Positions 27,034-36,308 are shown, numbered from the stretch's first letter. The stretch is DNA of 64,000 nt from Pseudooceanicola sp. HF7 (GCF_011806405.1 NZ_JAATOW010000012.1:62001-126000); one strand, 5' to 3'. The notes: a model not told the origin generated them from the sequence alone. A program made the numbers and translations.

Positions 27034-27138
27034 GACTCACCCGATTCCTCCCCTGAGTCGCCGGATCTGTCCCCCGTGGATAAGGACAAGTGGAAAACTT
27101 GTTCCTACCCGATTCTCCCGGATTCGATCCTCAGAATC
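27034..27138. promoter_or_regulatory. Cluster of six GANTC (CcrM-type methylation) sites
   Basis: GACTC 27034-27038, GATTC 27043-27047, GAGTC 27055-27059, GATTC 27111-27115, GATTC 27121-27125, GAATC 27134-27138. GANTC is the target of the cell-cycle methyltransferase CcrM in alphaproteobacteria. Random sequence would give about one site in 256 bases, and fewer in GC-rich DNA. Confidence 0.75.
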
Positions 27139-27147
27139 AGTCCACAG

Positions 27148-27156
27148 TTATCCACA
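27148..27156 (+). promoter_or_regulatory. Perfect DnaA box
   Basis: TTATCCACA, identical to the consensus. It is flanked by weaker copies at 27138-27146 and 27160-27168 spaced 10-12 bases apart, about one helical turn, and sits at the edge of the AT-rich segment. Confidence 0.8.
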
Positions 27157-27377
27157 GAAATATCCATATGTAACTATTTGGTTTTATGCGCAAATATGAA
27201 CTGGGCTCAATTTCCTCCACCGTTTTGCCCTAGTTATCCCATAGCTTTCCCCCATGTGGAAAACCCGGTGGATATAACAAGGATCCACAGGAAGAGAGCC
27301 TCCTACAACCCACAACAATCTTTCTATAAAAAGGATTTGAAGTAAGAGGCTGAGAAAGACCTGAAAGGACCGCCCCC

Positions 27378-27824
27378 ATGCTGGATTTCCTGTCCCTGGC
27401 TTATCCCTGGGTGAAGACGCTCCATATCGTCTCCGTGGTCGCCTGGATGGCGGGGCTGTTCTACCTGCCCAGATTGTTCGTCTATCACGCTGAGAGGGGC
27501 TCCCAGGCGGAGGTAGACACCCTTTTCAAGGTGATGGAGTCCCGGCTTCTGCGTGCGATCATGAATCCGGCGATGATCGCCACCTGGATTTTCGGTCTTT
27601 GCCTGGTCTTCACCCCTGGAATCGTCGACTGGTCCATGGTCTGGCCCTGGACGAAAGCCGCCTCAGTGCTGGCCATGACCTGGTTCCATCACTGGCTGGG
27701 CTTGCGCCGCAAGGATTTCGAACGTGGTGAGAATACTCTGCCCGGTCGCCGTTACCGAATGATGAACGAACTGCCGACCTTGCTGCTTCTGGTCATCGTC
27801 GCCTCTGTCGTGGTCAAGTTCTAG
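27378..27824 (+). CDS. hemJ: Protoporphyrinogen IX oxidase HemJ
   Basis: HemJ is the membrane enzyme that oxidises protoporphyrinogen IX in many alphaproteobacteria and cyanobacteria. The 148-residue product has about four membrane helices, with the conserved H16 (WVKTLHIVSVVAWMAGLFYLPRLFVYH) and later FHHWLGLRRKDFERGEN. Length and motif are typical. An AAAGGACC ribosome site precedes the ATG. It is the first rightward gene after the proposed origin and lies just before rho. Confidence 0.92.
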   Translation: MLDFLSLAYPWVKTLHIVSVVAWMAGLFYLPRLFVYHAERGSQAEVDTLFKVMESRLLRAIMNPAMIATWIFGLCLVFTPGIVDWSMVWPWTKAASVLAMTWFHHWLGLRRKDFERGENTLPGRRYRMMNELPTLLLLVIVASVVVKF

Positions 27825-27873
27825 GAACCGGGCAGGGCGGACGGCGGCTTTCGCGCCCTTTCCCTTGGCGGGA

Positions 27874-27902
27874 TTGACTCGTTGGGGGGCAAGCCTTATC
27901 TA
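27874..27902 (+). promoter_or_regulatory. Probable sigma-70 promoter of rho
   Basis: TTGACT (27874-27879), 17 bases, TATCTA (27897-27902). Transcription would begin near 27909 and leave an untranslated leader of about 88 bases before the rho ATG. Confidence 0.55.
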
Positions 27903-27996
27903 CGCGATCAAGCCGCCCGTCCGGGCAAAGCTGTTTTCCCATGACAGATGACTGACTGCGTGCCCCGAAAGGGCCGGTCAAAGGATCATTTTCCCG

Positions 27997-29280
27997 ATGA
28001 ACGATATCGCCACCGACAACCGCCTGAACCTGTCTGATCTGAAGGCGAAGAGCCCCAAGGATCTGCTGGCCATGGCAGAGGAGCTCGAGATCGAGAACGC
28101 CTCGACCATGCGCAAGGGCGAGATGATGTTCCAGATCCTGCGCGAAATGGCAGATGATGACTGGCTCATCGGTGGGGACGGCGTTCTGGAAGTGCTTCAG
28201 GATGGCTTCGGCTTCCTGCGCTCGCCCGAGGCAAACTACCTGCCGGGTCCCGATGACATCTATGTCTCTCCCGACATGATCCGCCAATGGTCGCTGCGCA
28301 CCGGCGATACGGTCGAAGGCCTGATGAAGGCGCCGGATGAGAACGAGCGTTACTTCGCGCTGACCTCCGTGCAGATGATCAACTTCGAGGATCCCGAAAA
28401 GGCGCGTCACAAGATCGCCTTCGACAACCTCACGCCGCTCTATCCCGACGAGCGCCTGAAGATGGAGATCGAGGATCCGACGATCCGCGACCGTTCCGCG
28501 CGTATCATCGACCTGGTCGTGCCCATCGGGAAGGGGCAGCGGTCCCTGATCGTGGCGCCGCCGCGGACCGGTAAGACGGTTCTGCTGCAGAACATCGCCA
28601 ATTCGATCGAGACCAATCACCCCGAATGCTACCTGATCGTCCTGCTGATCGACGAACGCCCCGAAGAGGTGACCGACATGCAGCGTTCCGTGAAGGGCGA
28701 GGTGATCTCCTCCACCTTCGACGAACCTGCAACGCGCCACGTTGCCGTGTCTGAAATGGTGATCGAAAAGGCCAAGCGCCTGGTCGAACATAAACGAGAT
28801 GTTGTTATCCTTCTCGACTCTATCACAAGACTTGGTAGGGCCTTCAACACGGTCGTCCCGTCCTCCGGCAAGGTTCTGACCGGTGGTGTGGATGCAAATG
28901 CGCTGCAACGGCCCAAGCGGTTCTTCGGTGCGGCCCGGAATATCGAAGAGGGCGGCTCGCTCACGATCATTGCTACCGCGCTGATCGACACCGGCTCCCG
29001 GATGGACGAAGTGATCTTCGAAGAATTCAAGGGCACCGGTAACTCCGAAATCGTCCTGGATCGCAAGATCGCGGACAAGCGCGTCTACCCGGCGATGGAC
29101 ATCCTCAAATCCGGCACCCGGAAAGAGGATCTTCTGGTCGACAAGGTCGATCTGCAGAAGACCTTTGTCCTGCGCCGGATCCTGAACCCGATGGGCACCA
29201 CCGATGCGATCGAGTTCCTTATCTCCAAGTTGAAGCAGACGAAGACAAACGCCGACTTCTTCGATTCCATGAATACCTGA
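27997..29280 (+). CDS. rho: Transcription termination factor Rho
   Basis: The hexameric RNA helicase that terminates transcription. The 427-residue product has the N-terminal Rho domain ([20 protein letters not shown]), the cold-shock-like RNA-binding fold with [23 protein letters not shown], and the ATPase core. The core shows Walker [12 protein letters not shown] near residues 186-196 and [16 protein letters not shown] after it. Length matches the common form without insertions. It is separated from hemJ by a promoter-bearing gap, and mnmE starts 28 bases after it. Confidence 0.97.
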   Translation: MNDIATDNRLNLSDLKAKSPKDLLAMAEELEIENASTMRKGEMMFQILREMADDDWLIGGDGVLEVLQDGFGFLRSPEANYLPGPDDIYVSPDMIRQWSLRTGDTVEGLMKAPDENERYFALTSVQMINFEDPEKARHKIAFDNLTPLYPDERLKMEIEDPTIRDRSARIIDLVVPIGKGQRSLIVAPPRTGKTVLLQNIANSIETNHPECYLIVLLIDERPEEVTDMQRSVKGEVISSTFDEPATRHVAVSEMVIEKAKRLVEHKRDVVILLDSITRLGRAFNTVVPSSGKVLTGGVDANALQRPKRFFGAARNIEEGGSLTIIATALIDTGSRMDEVIFEEFKGTGNSEIVLDRKIADKRVYPAMDILKSGTRKEDLLVDKVDLQKTFVLRRILNPMGTTDAIEFLISKLKQTKTNADFFDSMNT

Positions 29281-29308
29281 CGGGGGCTCCGGCTCCGGGA
29301 TTTACGCT

Positions 29309-30592
29309 ATGGACACGATCTTTGCCCTTGCCTCGGCCCCCGGCCGGGCAGGGGTTTCCGTTTTAAGGATCTCGGGCCCAGGTGCGCTGGCAGCGCTCGG
29401 GGCTTTCGGCGTTTCCAACCCTGTTCCACGTGAAACCATGCTGCGGATCCTGCGCGATGACGCAGGCGACGTGCTTGACCAGGCATTGGTGCTCTATTTC
29501 GACGGGCCGCGAAGCTTTACCGGCGAAGATGTCGTTGAACTCCACCTGCACGGTAGCCCGGCCATTGTCACCTCAACCCTGCGAATTCTCGGCACGCTTC
29601 CGGGCGTCCGTATGGCCGACGCCGGCGAATTTACTCGTCGCGCGCTTGAGAACGGCAAGATGGACCTGGCCCAGGTCGAAGGTCTGGCCGATCTGATCGA
29701 TTCAGAGACAGAAGCGCAACGTCGCCAGGCGCAGCGCGTCTTCTCCGGCAAGCTCGGTTCGCTCGTCCAGGAATGGCGCAAGGATCTGATCCGTGCGGCC
29801 GCGCTGCTGGAAGCGGTGATTGATTTCGTCGACGAAGACGTCCCGGTGGATGTCCGGCCAGAAGTCCGTAACCTCTTGGAAAAAATGGATAAAAGCCTGA
29901 CTTCTCAGGCGCGCGGGGCGGCCGTTGCCGAACGTGTCCGCCATGGTTTCGAAGTGGCGATCCTAGGCGCACCCAATGCCGGCAAGTCGACCCTGTTGAA
30001 TTACCTGGCGGGGCGTGACGCCGCGATCACCTCTGCCGTGGCGGGGACAACCCGCGACGTGATCGAGGTCCGGATGGATCTGAACGGCCTGCCTGTAACC
30101 CTGTTGGATACTGCCGGCCTGCGCGAAACCGAGGATGAGGTCGAAGCAATCGGTATTTCCCGCGCAAGGGAAAGAGCAACCCAAGCCGACCTGCGGCTTT
30201 ACCTTCTGGAGCCCGGGGAAACCCCGCAGTTCGAGCTGGACGGGGATGACATCATTCTTGCGGGCAAGGCAGATCTGACCGGCGATGCAAATGGCATCAG
30301 TGGTGAGACAGGGCAGGGTGTTCCGCAACTGATCGAACGGATCACCGAAGTCTTCGCAAAGCGCACGGCCATGGTCGCCACCGCGACACGGGAACGGCAC
30401 CAACATGCCATCCTGCGCGCGATCCAGGATCTGACACAGGCGCGGGCCATGTTGGACGATCCCAGATATAGCGAAGATCTGATCGCAGAAGAGCTTCGCT
30501 CGGCTATTCGGGCCCTTGATTCTCTGGTAGGCATCGTCGATGTCGAATCCCTGCTGGATGAGATCTTCTCCAGCTTCTGCATCGGCAAATAG
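29309..30592 (+). CDS. mnmE: tRNA uridine-5-carboxymethylaminomethyl modification GTPase MnmE
   Basis: MnmE with MnmG builds the cmnm5 modification at wobble uridine 34. The 427-residue product has the N-terminal formyl-THF-binding domain ([21 protein letters not shown]). The helical domain contains the G domain, with [12 protein letters not shown] near 220, the TTRD switch and [13 protein letters not shown]. The C-terminal CIGK ends the protein, with C424 the conserved cysteine. A near-perfect parS palindrome lies in its coding sequence at 29422-29437. Only two bases separate its stop from the mnmG start. Confidence 0.96.
   Translation: MDTIFALASAPGRAGVSVLRISGPGALAALGAFGVSNPVPRETMLRILRDDAGDVLDQALVLYFDGPRSFTGEDVVELHLHGSPAIVTSTLRILGTLPGVRMADAGEFTRRALENGKMDLAQVEGLADLIDSETEAQRRQAQRVFSGKLGSLVQEWRKDLIRAAALLEAVIDFVDEDVPVDVRPEVRNLLEKMDKSLTSQARGAAVAERVRHGFEVAILGAPNAGKSTLLNYLAGRDAAITSAVAGTTRDVIEVRMDLNGLPVTLLDTAGLRETEDEVEAIGISRARERATQADLRLYLLEPGETPQFELDGDDIILAGKADLTGDANGISGETGQGVPQLIERITEVFAKRTAMVATATRERHQHAILRAIQDLTQARAMLDDPRYSEDLIAEELRSAIRALDSLVGIVDVESLLDEIFSSFCIGK
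29422..29437. other. parS-type site 1, inside mnmE
   Basis: TGTTCCACGTGAAACC, one base from the common parS consensus TGTTNCACGTGAAACA. It lies in codons 38-43 of mnmE, about 4.4 kb before parB. Confidence 0.8.
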
Positions 30593-30594
30593 GA

Positions 30595-32472
30595 GTGTTT
30601 CACGTGAAACATGCGCATTTCGATGTGGTCGTCGTCGGTGGTGGCCATGCGGGCTGCGATGCAGCCCATGCTTCAGCACGCGTCGGGGCCAAAACAGCCC
30701 TAGTGACGCTAAAAATGGACGGAATCGGCGTGATGTCCTGCAATCCGGCCATTGGTGGGCTCGGAAAAGGCCATCTTGTCCGCGAGATCGACGCCCTTGA
30801 CGGTGTCATGGGCCGCGTGGCTGACAAGGCCGGTATCCAGTTCCGCTTGCTGAACCGACGGAAGGGCCCTGCAGTGCAGGGACCCCGCGCACAGGCCGAT
30901 CGAGCGATCTACCGGCGCGAAATGCTCGCTGAAATGACATCTTTCCCCGGTTTGAGCGTCATTGAAGGCGAAGTTGTCGACTTTTTGATGGATGGCGCGG
31001 CCGTTTGCGGCCTGATTTTGGCGGACGGGTCCGAAATTCGCGCCAAATCCGTTGTTCTGACTACGGGAACCTTCCTGCGCGGTATCATTCACATTGGCGA
31101 TCAGCACTATTCCGGCGGCCGCATGGGCGATAATGCGGCCAACAAGCTCGGCGAGCGCATGGATGCCTTTAACCTGCCGCTTGGCCGGTTGAAAACGGGC
31201 ACGCCACCGCGCCTGGATGGGCGAACCATTGACTGGAGCAAGCTTGAAGAGCAGCCCGGCGATGAAGATCCCGTGCTTTTCTCTTTCCTTTCCAATGACT
31301 TGCATGCAAAGCAAGTCTCTTGCGGGATCACCCACACGAACGAGAAAACGCACCAGATCATTCGCGATAACCTCTCCCGATCAGCGATGTATGGCGGTCA
31401 TATCGACGGGGTAGGCCCCCGATATTGCCCCTCCATCGAGGATAAGGTGGTCCGTTTCGCGGATAAAAGCTCTCATCAGGTCTTCTTGGAGCCGGAGGGT
31501 CTTGAAGATCACACGATCTACCCGAACGGCATTTCCACGTCCCTACCTGCGGAGGTGCAGGAGGATTACGTGAGATCGATGGTCGGACTGGAAAATGTCA
31601 CCATTCTGCAGCCCGGATACGCCATTGAGTACGATTACGTCGACCCCAGAGCGCTTGATCTACGTCTTGGCCTTCGGGATGTGCCCGGTCTTTTCCTGGC
31701 CGGACAGATCAACGGCACAACGGGATATGAAGAGGCAGCGGCACAAGGTCTAGTAGCTGGCCTCAATGCGGCACACCAGTCCTTGGGGTTGGATCCGGTG
31801 ACCTTCAGCCGGTCTGACTCCTATATCGGCGTCATGATCGACGATCTGACCACCCGCGGTGTGTCGGAACCCTACCGGATGTTCACCTCTCGGGCAGAGT
31901 ACCGGCTGTCTCTTCGCGCGGATAACGCCGACCAGAGGCTGACACCGAAAGGTCTGGAGGTCGGCCTAGTTGGAGAGGCACGCAAGGCGGCCTTTGGTCA
32001 TAAGATGGAAGAGCTGGCCAAGGGACGGGACCTGCTGGAATCCCGGAGCGTTTCCCCGAAGGTTCTCAACGAGAACGGCATCAAGGTAGGGGAGGACGGC
32101 AAGAAGCGCTCTCTTTACCAAGTATTGGCCTTCCCGGACGTTTCTGTGGCAGATCTTGTGGCTATCGAGCCGGAGCTGGCCGACCTTTCGACCGCGACGC
32201 AGGAACAATTGCAGAAAGATGCGCTCTACGCGACCTATATCCTTCGACAGGAGCAGGACGCTGCGGCCCTTCGGAAGGATGAGGCGCGCGGCATTCCCTC
32301 GGATTTTGACTATCATGCGCTGGACGGGCTCTCAAATGAGCTGAAAATGAAGCTTTTGTCCGTCCGCCCATCCAATTTGGCCCAAGCTGGCCGGATCGAG
32401 GGGATGACTCCCGCTGCTTTGGCGTTGATCTTGGCGCGTTTGAACCGGGAAAGACGGGATAAATCGGCGTGA
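30595..32472 (+). CDS. mnmG: tRNA uridine-5-carboxymethylaminomethyl modification enzyme MnmG (GidA)
   Basis: The FAD-dependent partner of MnmE (625 residues). The dinucleotide-binding motif is [21 protein letters not shown] (residues 11-31). Further landmarks are [22 protein letters not shown] and [20 protein letters not shown]. The GTG start at 30595 follows AGGAG. The first five codons, MFHVK, are the parS palindrome itself (30596-30611); a start at the GTG at 30604 is the alternative. The stop overlaps rsmG by 3 bases. Confidence 0.96.
   Translation: MFHVKHAHFDVVVVGGGHAGCDAAHASARVGAKTALVTLKMDGIGVMSCNPAIGGLGKGHLVREIDALDGVMGRVADKAGIQFRLLNRRKGPAVQGPRAQADRAIYRREMLAEMTSFPGLSVIEGEVVDFLMDGAAVCGLILADGSEIRAKSVVLTTGTFLRGIIHIGDQHYSGGRMGDNAANKLGERMDAFNLPLGRLKTGTPPRLDGRTIDWSKLEEQPGDEDPVLFSFLSNDLHAKQVSCGITHTNEKTHQIIRDNLSRSAMYGGHIDGVGPRYCPSIEDKVVRFADKSSHQVFLEPEGLEDHTIYPNGISTSLPAEVQEDYVRSMVGLENVTILQPGYAIEYDYVDPRALDLRLGLRDVPGLFLAGQINGTTGYEEAAAQGLVAGLNAAHQSLGLDPVTFSRSDSYIGVMIDDLTTRGVSEPYRMFTSRAEYRLSLRADNADQRLTPKGLEVGLVGEARKAAFGHKMEELAKGRDLLESRSVSPKVLNENGIKVGEDGKKRSLYQVLAFPDVSVADLVAIEPELADLSTATQEQLQKDALYATYILRQEQDAAALRKDEARGIPSDFDYHALDGLSNELKMKLLSVRPSNLAQAGRIEGMTPAALALILARLNRERRDKSA
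30596..30611. other. parS site 2, at the mnmG start
   Basis: TGTTTCACGTGAAACA, a perfect 16-base palindrome identical to the parS consensus. It overlaps the initiation codon of mnmG, so ParB bound here would cover the start of the gene. Confidence 0.93.
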
Positions 32473-33086
32473 GCAGGAATCTGATTGTCAAAGATGTTTC
32501 ACGTGAAACATTCGAGCGCCTCGAAATCTATGCCGGTCTACTCGAAAAGTGGAATCCGAAGATCAATCTGGTCTCCAAATCCACGATTCCAGCCCTTTGG
32601 GACCGCCATATCCTCGATTCTGCGCAGATCTACGCCTTGGCTGGGCAATTTGATCACTGGGTAGACCTTGGAAGCGGGGGAGGGTTCCCTGGGCTGGTTG
32701 CAGCCATCTATGGCGCGGAGCGCTCACCGGAGGCTTCTTTCACACTGATCGAGTCAGATCAGAGGAAATGCGCTTTCCTGCGGACTGTCGCGCGCGAAAC
32801 CGGGCTAAATGTGACGATTCTGGCCAAAAGAGTCGAGGAAGTCGCCCCTCAGCAGGCCAATATCCTGTCCGCACGGGCACTTGCCTCGCTTGATATGCTG
32901 CTTGGCTTCGCGGAACGGCATCTCTCCGCCGATGGAATGGCGCTTTTTCCCAAGGGTGCGCGCTGGAAGGCCGAAGTTGATGAGGCAGAGACCCATTGGC
33001 GCTTTCACTGGGAAGAAGTCAGGAGTAGAACGGAAGACGAAGCCGTGATCCTGAAAATCGGAGGAATCGCCCGTGTCGCAGCCTGA
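32469..33086 (+). CDS. rsmG: 16S rRNA (guanine-527-N7)-methyltransferase RsmG (GidB)
   Basis: RsmG methylates G527 of 16S rRNA. The 205-residue product shows the AdoMet-binding [16 protein letters not shown] near residue 66, plus [13 protein letters not shown] and WDRHILDS in the N-terminal part. The GTG at 32469 overlaps the mnmG stop (GTGA). Codons 10-15 (VSRET) are encoded by a perfect parS palindrome. It overlaps parA by 14 bases. The order mnmG-rsmG-parA-parB is the classic origin-proximal cluster. Confidence 0.95.
   Translation: MSRNLIVKDVSRETFERLEIYAGLLEKWNPKINLVSKSTIPALWDRHILDSAQIYALAGQFDHWVDLGSGGGFPGLVAAIYGAERSPEASFTLIESDQRKCAFLRTVARETGLNVTILAKRVEEVAPQQANILSARALASLDMLLGFAERHLSADGMALFPKGARWKAEVDEAETHWRFHWEEVRSRTEDEAVILKIGGIARVAA
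32495..32510. other. parS site 3, inside rsmG
   Basis: TGTTTCACGTGAAACA, identical to site 2 and a perfect palindrome. It lies in the early rsmG codons about 560 bases before parA. Confidence 0.93.
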
Positions 33087-33882
33087 AAATTTGCGTGATC
33101 CCCGGATTGTTGCAGTGGCCAACCAGAAGGGTGGCGTCGGCAAGACAACGACCGCGATCAACCTTGGCGCCGGGCTTGTTGAGCAGGGCAAGAAGGTCCT
33201 GGTTGTCGACCTGGACCCACAGGGGAATGCCTCTACCGGGCTGGGTGTGGCGCCGGAAGACCGTGAATACACGACTTATGACCTTCTGCTGGACGAAATC
33301 GACCCTTCGCTGGTCATTCAGGCCACGCAAATCAAGAATTTGTCGATTGTTCCGGCTAATGTGGACCTCTCGTCTGCTGATCTGGAGCTTGCATCGAACG
33401 ATAATCGCCTCCAGATCTTGCGTAGCAAGCTTCGTAGCCCACAAATGGTTGCGTTGGGCTTTGATTACATCCTGATTGACTGCCCGCCGTCGCTGAACCT
33501 GCTGACCGTGAACGCCATGGTCGCCGCGAACTCCGTTCTGGTGCCGCTGCAAAGCGAGTTTTTCGCGCTTGAGGGCCTTTCCCAGCTGATGCTGACCATC
33601 CGGGAAGTGCGCCAAAGCGCCAATCCGGACCTGCGGATCGAAGGCATTGTGCTGACCATGTATGATGCCCGCAACAACCTGAGCCAGCAGGTAGAGGCAG
33701 ATGCCCGCGAAAACCTGGGCGACCTGGTGTTCCGGACCATCGTGCCACGCAACGTCCGGGTCAGCGAAGCGCCGTCTTTCGCCATTCCCGTCCTTGATTA
33801 CGATCCCCAATCCAAGGGGGCGATGGCCTATCGCTCCCTTGCAGAGGAGTTCCTGAAGAAGCATGAGCCAGCAATTGCCTGA
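33073..33882 (+). CDS. parA: Chromosome-partitioning ATPase ParA
   Basis: ParA is the DNA-binding ATPase that moves the ParB-parS complex and so segregates newly replicated origins. The 269-residue product shows the deviant Walker A KGGVGKTTT at residues 19-27, VVDLDPQGNASTGLGV, and YILIDCPPSLNLLTVNAM. There is no N-terminal helix-turn-helix, so it is the short chromosomal type rather than a plasmid ParA. It starts with GTG inside the rsmG end and overlaps parB by 20 bases. Confidence 0.95.
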   Translation: MSQPENLRDPRIVAVANQKGGVGKTTTAINLGAGLVEQGKKVLVVDLDPQGNASTGLGVAPEDREYTTYDLLLDEIDPSLVIQATQIKNLSIVPANVDLSSADLELASNDNRLQILRSKLRSPQMVALGFDYILIDCPPSLNLLTVNAMVAANSVLVPLQSEFFALEGLSQLMLTIREVRQSANPDLRIEGIVLTMYDARNNLSQQVEADARENLGDLVFRTIVPRNVRVSEAPSFAIPVLDYDPQSKGAMAYRSLAEEFLKKHEPAIA

Positions 33883-34798
33883 GAGTGACGACACCCGCCT
33901 CGAGAAGAAGAAGAAACCGCGCGGTCTTGGGCGTGGCCTTTCGGCCTTGATGGCTGATGTGGCGCCTGAAGAGGAAGTGCAGGGAAATAATGCGCGTCGG
34001 CCCGACATGTTGGTGCCGATTGAGTCGATCATACCAAATCCTGATCAGCCACGGCGCAGTTTCACCCCGGAACAACTGACCGAACTGGCCGATTCCATTC
34101 GCGAAAAGGGCGTTATCCAGCCCCTGATCGTGCGTCCCAAGCCGGGGCAGGAGGGTCTGTACGAGATTGTCGCCGGTGAACGCCGCTGGCGGGCCTCTCA
34201 GATGGCGCAACTGCACGAATTGCCGGTCATCGTGCGTGATTTCGACGATCTGGAAGTGCTCGAAGTCGCGATTATCGAGAATATTCAGCGGGCTGATCTC
34301 AATCCGATCGAGGAAGCCGCCGGTTTCCGTCAATTGATGGACAAATTCGGCCATACGCAGGAAAAACTGGCCCAGGCGCTTGGCAAGAGCCGCAGCCATA
34401 TTGCGAACCTCATGCGTCTTCTGCAGCTGCCCGAAGAAATTCGTGAGATGCTGGCAGATGGCAACCTGACGGCCGGTCACGCACGCGCCCTGATCACCGC
34501 CGATGAGCCGGTGAAACTGGCGCGCCGCGTGGTGATGGATGGTCTGTCCGTGCGGGCCACCGAACAGCTGGTCAAGAAGCAGGGCGTGGAGCCTGCTGCG
34601 CCGCGTGCCCGCTCCGCGGGTCGCAGTGGGGACAAGGACGCCGATACCCGCGCGCTCGAAGCGGATCTTTCCGCGGCGCTCGGCATGGCGGTAGAGATCG
34701 ATCATGCGCCTGGTGGAGAGTCCGGCCGTATCTCGATTTCTTATAAGTCATTGGAATCATTGGACGAATTGTGCCAGATCCTTAGCGCGGCCCGCTAG
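33863..34798 (+). CDS. parB: Chromosome-partitioning protein ParB
   Basis: ParB is the parS-binding CTP-switch protein (311 residues). The N-terminal KKKPRGLGRGLSALM is the ParA-interacting segment. The CTP-binding region shows NPDQPRRSF and GERRWRA near residue 105. The helix-turn-helix includes LAQALGKSRSHIANLMRLLQLP. The C-terminal dimer domain ends SLDELCQILSAAR. Three parS sites lie 1.4 to 4.4 kb upstream in the same operon. Its 3' end overlaps the convergent ybaN-type gene by 17 bases. Confidence 0.96.
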   Translation: MSQQLPESDDTRLEKKKKPRGLGRGLSALMADVAPEEEVQGNNARRPDMLVPIESIIPNPDQPRRSFTPEQLTELADSIREKGVIQPLIVRPKPGQEGLYEIVAGERRWRASQMAQLHELPVIVRDFDDLEVLEVAIIENIQRADLNPIEEAAGFRQLMDKFGHTQEKLAQALGKSRSHIANLMRLLQLPEEIREMLADGNLTAGHARALITADEPVKLARRVVMDGLSVRATEQLVKKQGVEPAAPRARSAGRSGDKDADTRALEADLSAALGMAVEIDHAPGGESGRISISYKSLESLDELCQILSAAR

Positions 34799-35141
34799 GT
34801 CGCGTCCAAAGGAAAAGCAGCACGAGAGAGAGCGTTCCGCCCTGGATCACCAGGAGTTTCGCACTCAGCTCCATCAGAATGGACAGTGAATAGACCGCTA
34901 CGATCATGATCGTGGCGAGTCTTTTCGCTTTCAATGAGATTGCGCCATTTTCCTGCCAGTCCCGGATCGCGGGACCAAAGCGGCGATGCTCCACCAGCCA
35001 GACATGCAGCCTGTCGTTCGACCGGGCAAAGGAAAAAGCGGCCAGAAGCATGAAGGGGACGGTGGGCAGCAGGGGCAGGACGACGCCGATGATGCCCAAC
35101 CCAACGCAGATCAGCCCGAATATCAGCCAGAGGATGCGCAT
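34782..35141 (-). CDS. YbaN/DUF454-family inner-membrane protein
   Basis: The 119-residue protein has an N-terminal membrane segment (ILWLIFGLICVGLGIIGVVLPLLPTVPFMLLAAFSFARS), the RFGPAIRDWQENGAISLKAKRLA cytoplasmic loop typical of DUF454, and two C-terminal helices. Function is not known. It lies 3 bases after hemW on the same strand and runs 17 bases into the end of parB on the other strand, so the two transcripts would overlap. Confidence 0.88.
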   Translation of the reverse strand: MRILWLIFGLICVGLGIIGVVLPLLPTVPFMLLAAFSFARSNDRLHVWLVEHRRFGPAIRDWQENGAISLKAKRLATIMIVAVYSLSILMELSAKLLVIQGGTLSLVLLFLWTRPSGPR

Positions 35142-35144
35142 CGC

Positions 35145-36299
35145 TCACTCCAGAAGCTTGTCGAGCACCGCGTTCAACACCATGCGGCCCTGATCGGTCA
35201 CCGCCAGCAAGTCATTGTTCTGCTTCAGCAAATCCATCTCCACCAATTCGTCCATCCGGGCCTGGCAGAGGGCTGAGCCATTCAGGTCCGCGAAGCGAGA
35301 GAGGGCGATTCCCTCTTTCAGCCGCAAACCCATCAATAGATATTCCTGCGCTTGCTCGGGTCCAGTCAATGGATCCCGCAACTTGTCGGCATTTCCCGCT
35401 TCGGCTCGGTGCAGCCAGTCACCCGGCATCCGGTAGGCCTCTGTTGCGTGGCGCCGGCCGTCCAGCGTGACACGGCCATGGGCCCCCGGACCAACGCCGA
35501 TGTAGTCGCCATAGCGCCAGTAAAGCACGTTGTGGCGGGATCGGGCGCCATCGCGGGCATGGTTGGAGACCTCGTAGCAATCGAGCCCGGCGGCGGCGGT
35601 CACCTCCTGCGTCAGCTCGTACATATCAGCGGCAAGGTCTTGATCCGGAAGGCCTTTCAGCCCGCCACGCTTGTAGCGATCGCCAAAGGCGGTGCCGTCC
35701 TCAACGGTCAGCTGGTACAGCGACAGGTGATCGACGGCCAGGTCAAGCGCGCGGGTCAGCTCGGCTTCCCACTCGGGCAGGGTCTGGTCCTGACGGGCAT
35801 AGATCAGGTCGAAACTGACGCGCTCGAACTGGTTTCGCGCGATATCGAAGGCCGCCATGGCCTCTTTCACGCTGTGCAGTCGCCCCAGGCGCCGCAGATC
35901 GCGGTCATTCATCGCCTGGAAGCCCATGGAGACACGGTTCACACCGGCCATGGCATAGCCGCGAAAGCGATCCGCCTCGATAGAGCCGGGGTTGGCCTCC
36001 AGCGTGACTTCGGCCTCATTGGCCTGGGGCCATAAGCGCCTGATTGTATTGAGTATTCCGTCAACCGTCTCTGGCAGCATCAGGCTGGGCGTGCCGCCCC
36101 CAAAGAAGACGGAGCCAACAACCCGCCCGGGCGTCAGCGCTGCGTAGCGTTCCAGTTCAGAGACATAGGACTTCAGCCAGCGGGCCTGGTCCACGTTTGC
36201 CGTGACATGCGAATTGAAGTCGCAATAGGGGCATTTGGACTCGCAGAAGGGCCAGTGCACATAGATGCCGAACCCGGCGTTCTGCCAGTCTTCGCTCAA
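35145..36299 (-). CDS. hemW: Radical SAM heme chaperone HemW
   Basis: HemW, long annotated as an oxygen-independent coproporphyrinogen oxidase, binds heme and is thought to deliver it to apoproteins. The 384-residue product shows the radical-SAM CxxxCxxC as C19, C23 and C26 (FCESKCPYCDF). VFFGGGTPSLM and LEANPGSIEADRFRGYAMAGVNRVSMGFQ follow. The C-terminal HemN-like domain is present. It follows rdgB by 9 bases in the rph-rdgB-hemW row. Confidence 0.93.
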   Translation of the reverse strand: MSEDWQNAGFGIYVHWPFCESKCPYCDFNSHVTANVDQARWLKSYVSELERYAALTPGRVVGSVFFGGGTPSLMLPETVDGILNTIRRLWPQANEAEVTLEANPGSIEADRFRGYAMAGVNRVSMGFQAMNDRDLRRLGRLHSVKEAMAAFDIARNQFERVSFDLIYARQDQTLPEWEAELTRALDLAVDHLSLYQLTVEDGTAFGDRYKRGGLKGLPDQDLAADMYELTQEVTAAAGLDCYEVSNHARDGARSRHNVLYWRYGDYIGVGPGAHGRVTLDGRRHATEAYRMPGDWLHRAEAGNADKLRDPLTGPEQAQEYLLMGLRLKEGIALSRFADLNGSALCQARMDELVEMDLLKQNNDLLAVTDQGRMVLNAVLDKLLE

Positions 36300-36308
36300 G
36301 GGGTCACC

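Larger units (their letters stand above)
26941..27377. other. Probable chromosomal replication origin (oriC), non-coding
   Basis: A 437-base gene-free stretch between the divergent maf and hemJ genes. It contains one perfect DnaA box TTATCCACA (27148-27156) and 8-of-9 matches at 26941-26949, 27075-27083 and 27255-27263 (all reverse). There are 7-of-9 matches at 27160-27168, 27267-27275 and 27281-27289. An AT-rich segment follows the perfect box (about 27157-27200) and could be the unwinding element. Six GANTC sites cluster at 27034-27138. A perfect inverted repeat ACAAGT-GGAAA-ACTTGT is at 27086-27102. The neighbours (rho, mnmE-mnmG-rsmG-parAB with parS sites) and the change in gene direction here fit an origin. 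I recall the origins of related species lying in similar surroundings. Confidence 0.78.

Noticed and set aside
27839-27922. Imperfect long inverted repeat (GGACGGCGGC / GCCGCCCGTCC) before rho, as a possible leader riboswitch
   Set aside because: The left arm lies upstream of the predicted rho promoter, so both arms would not be in the same rho transcript.
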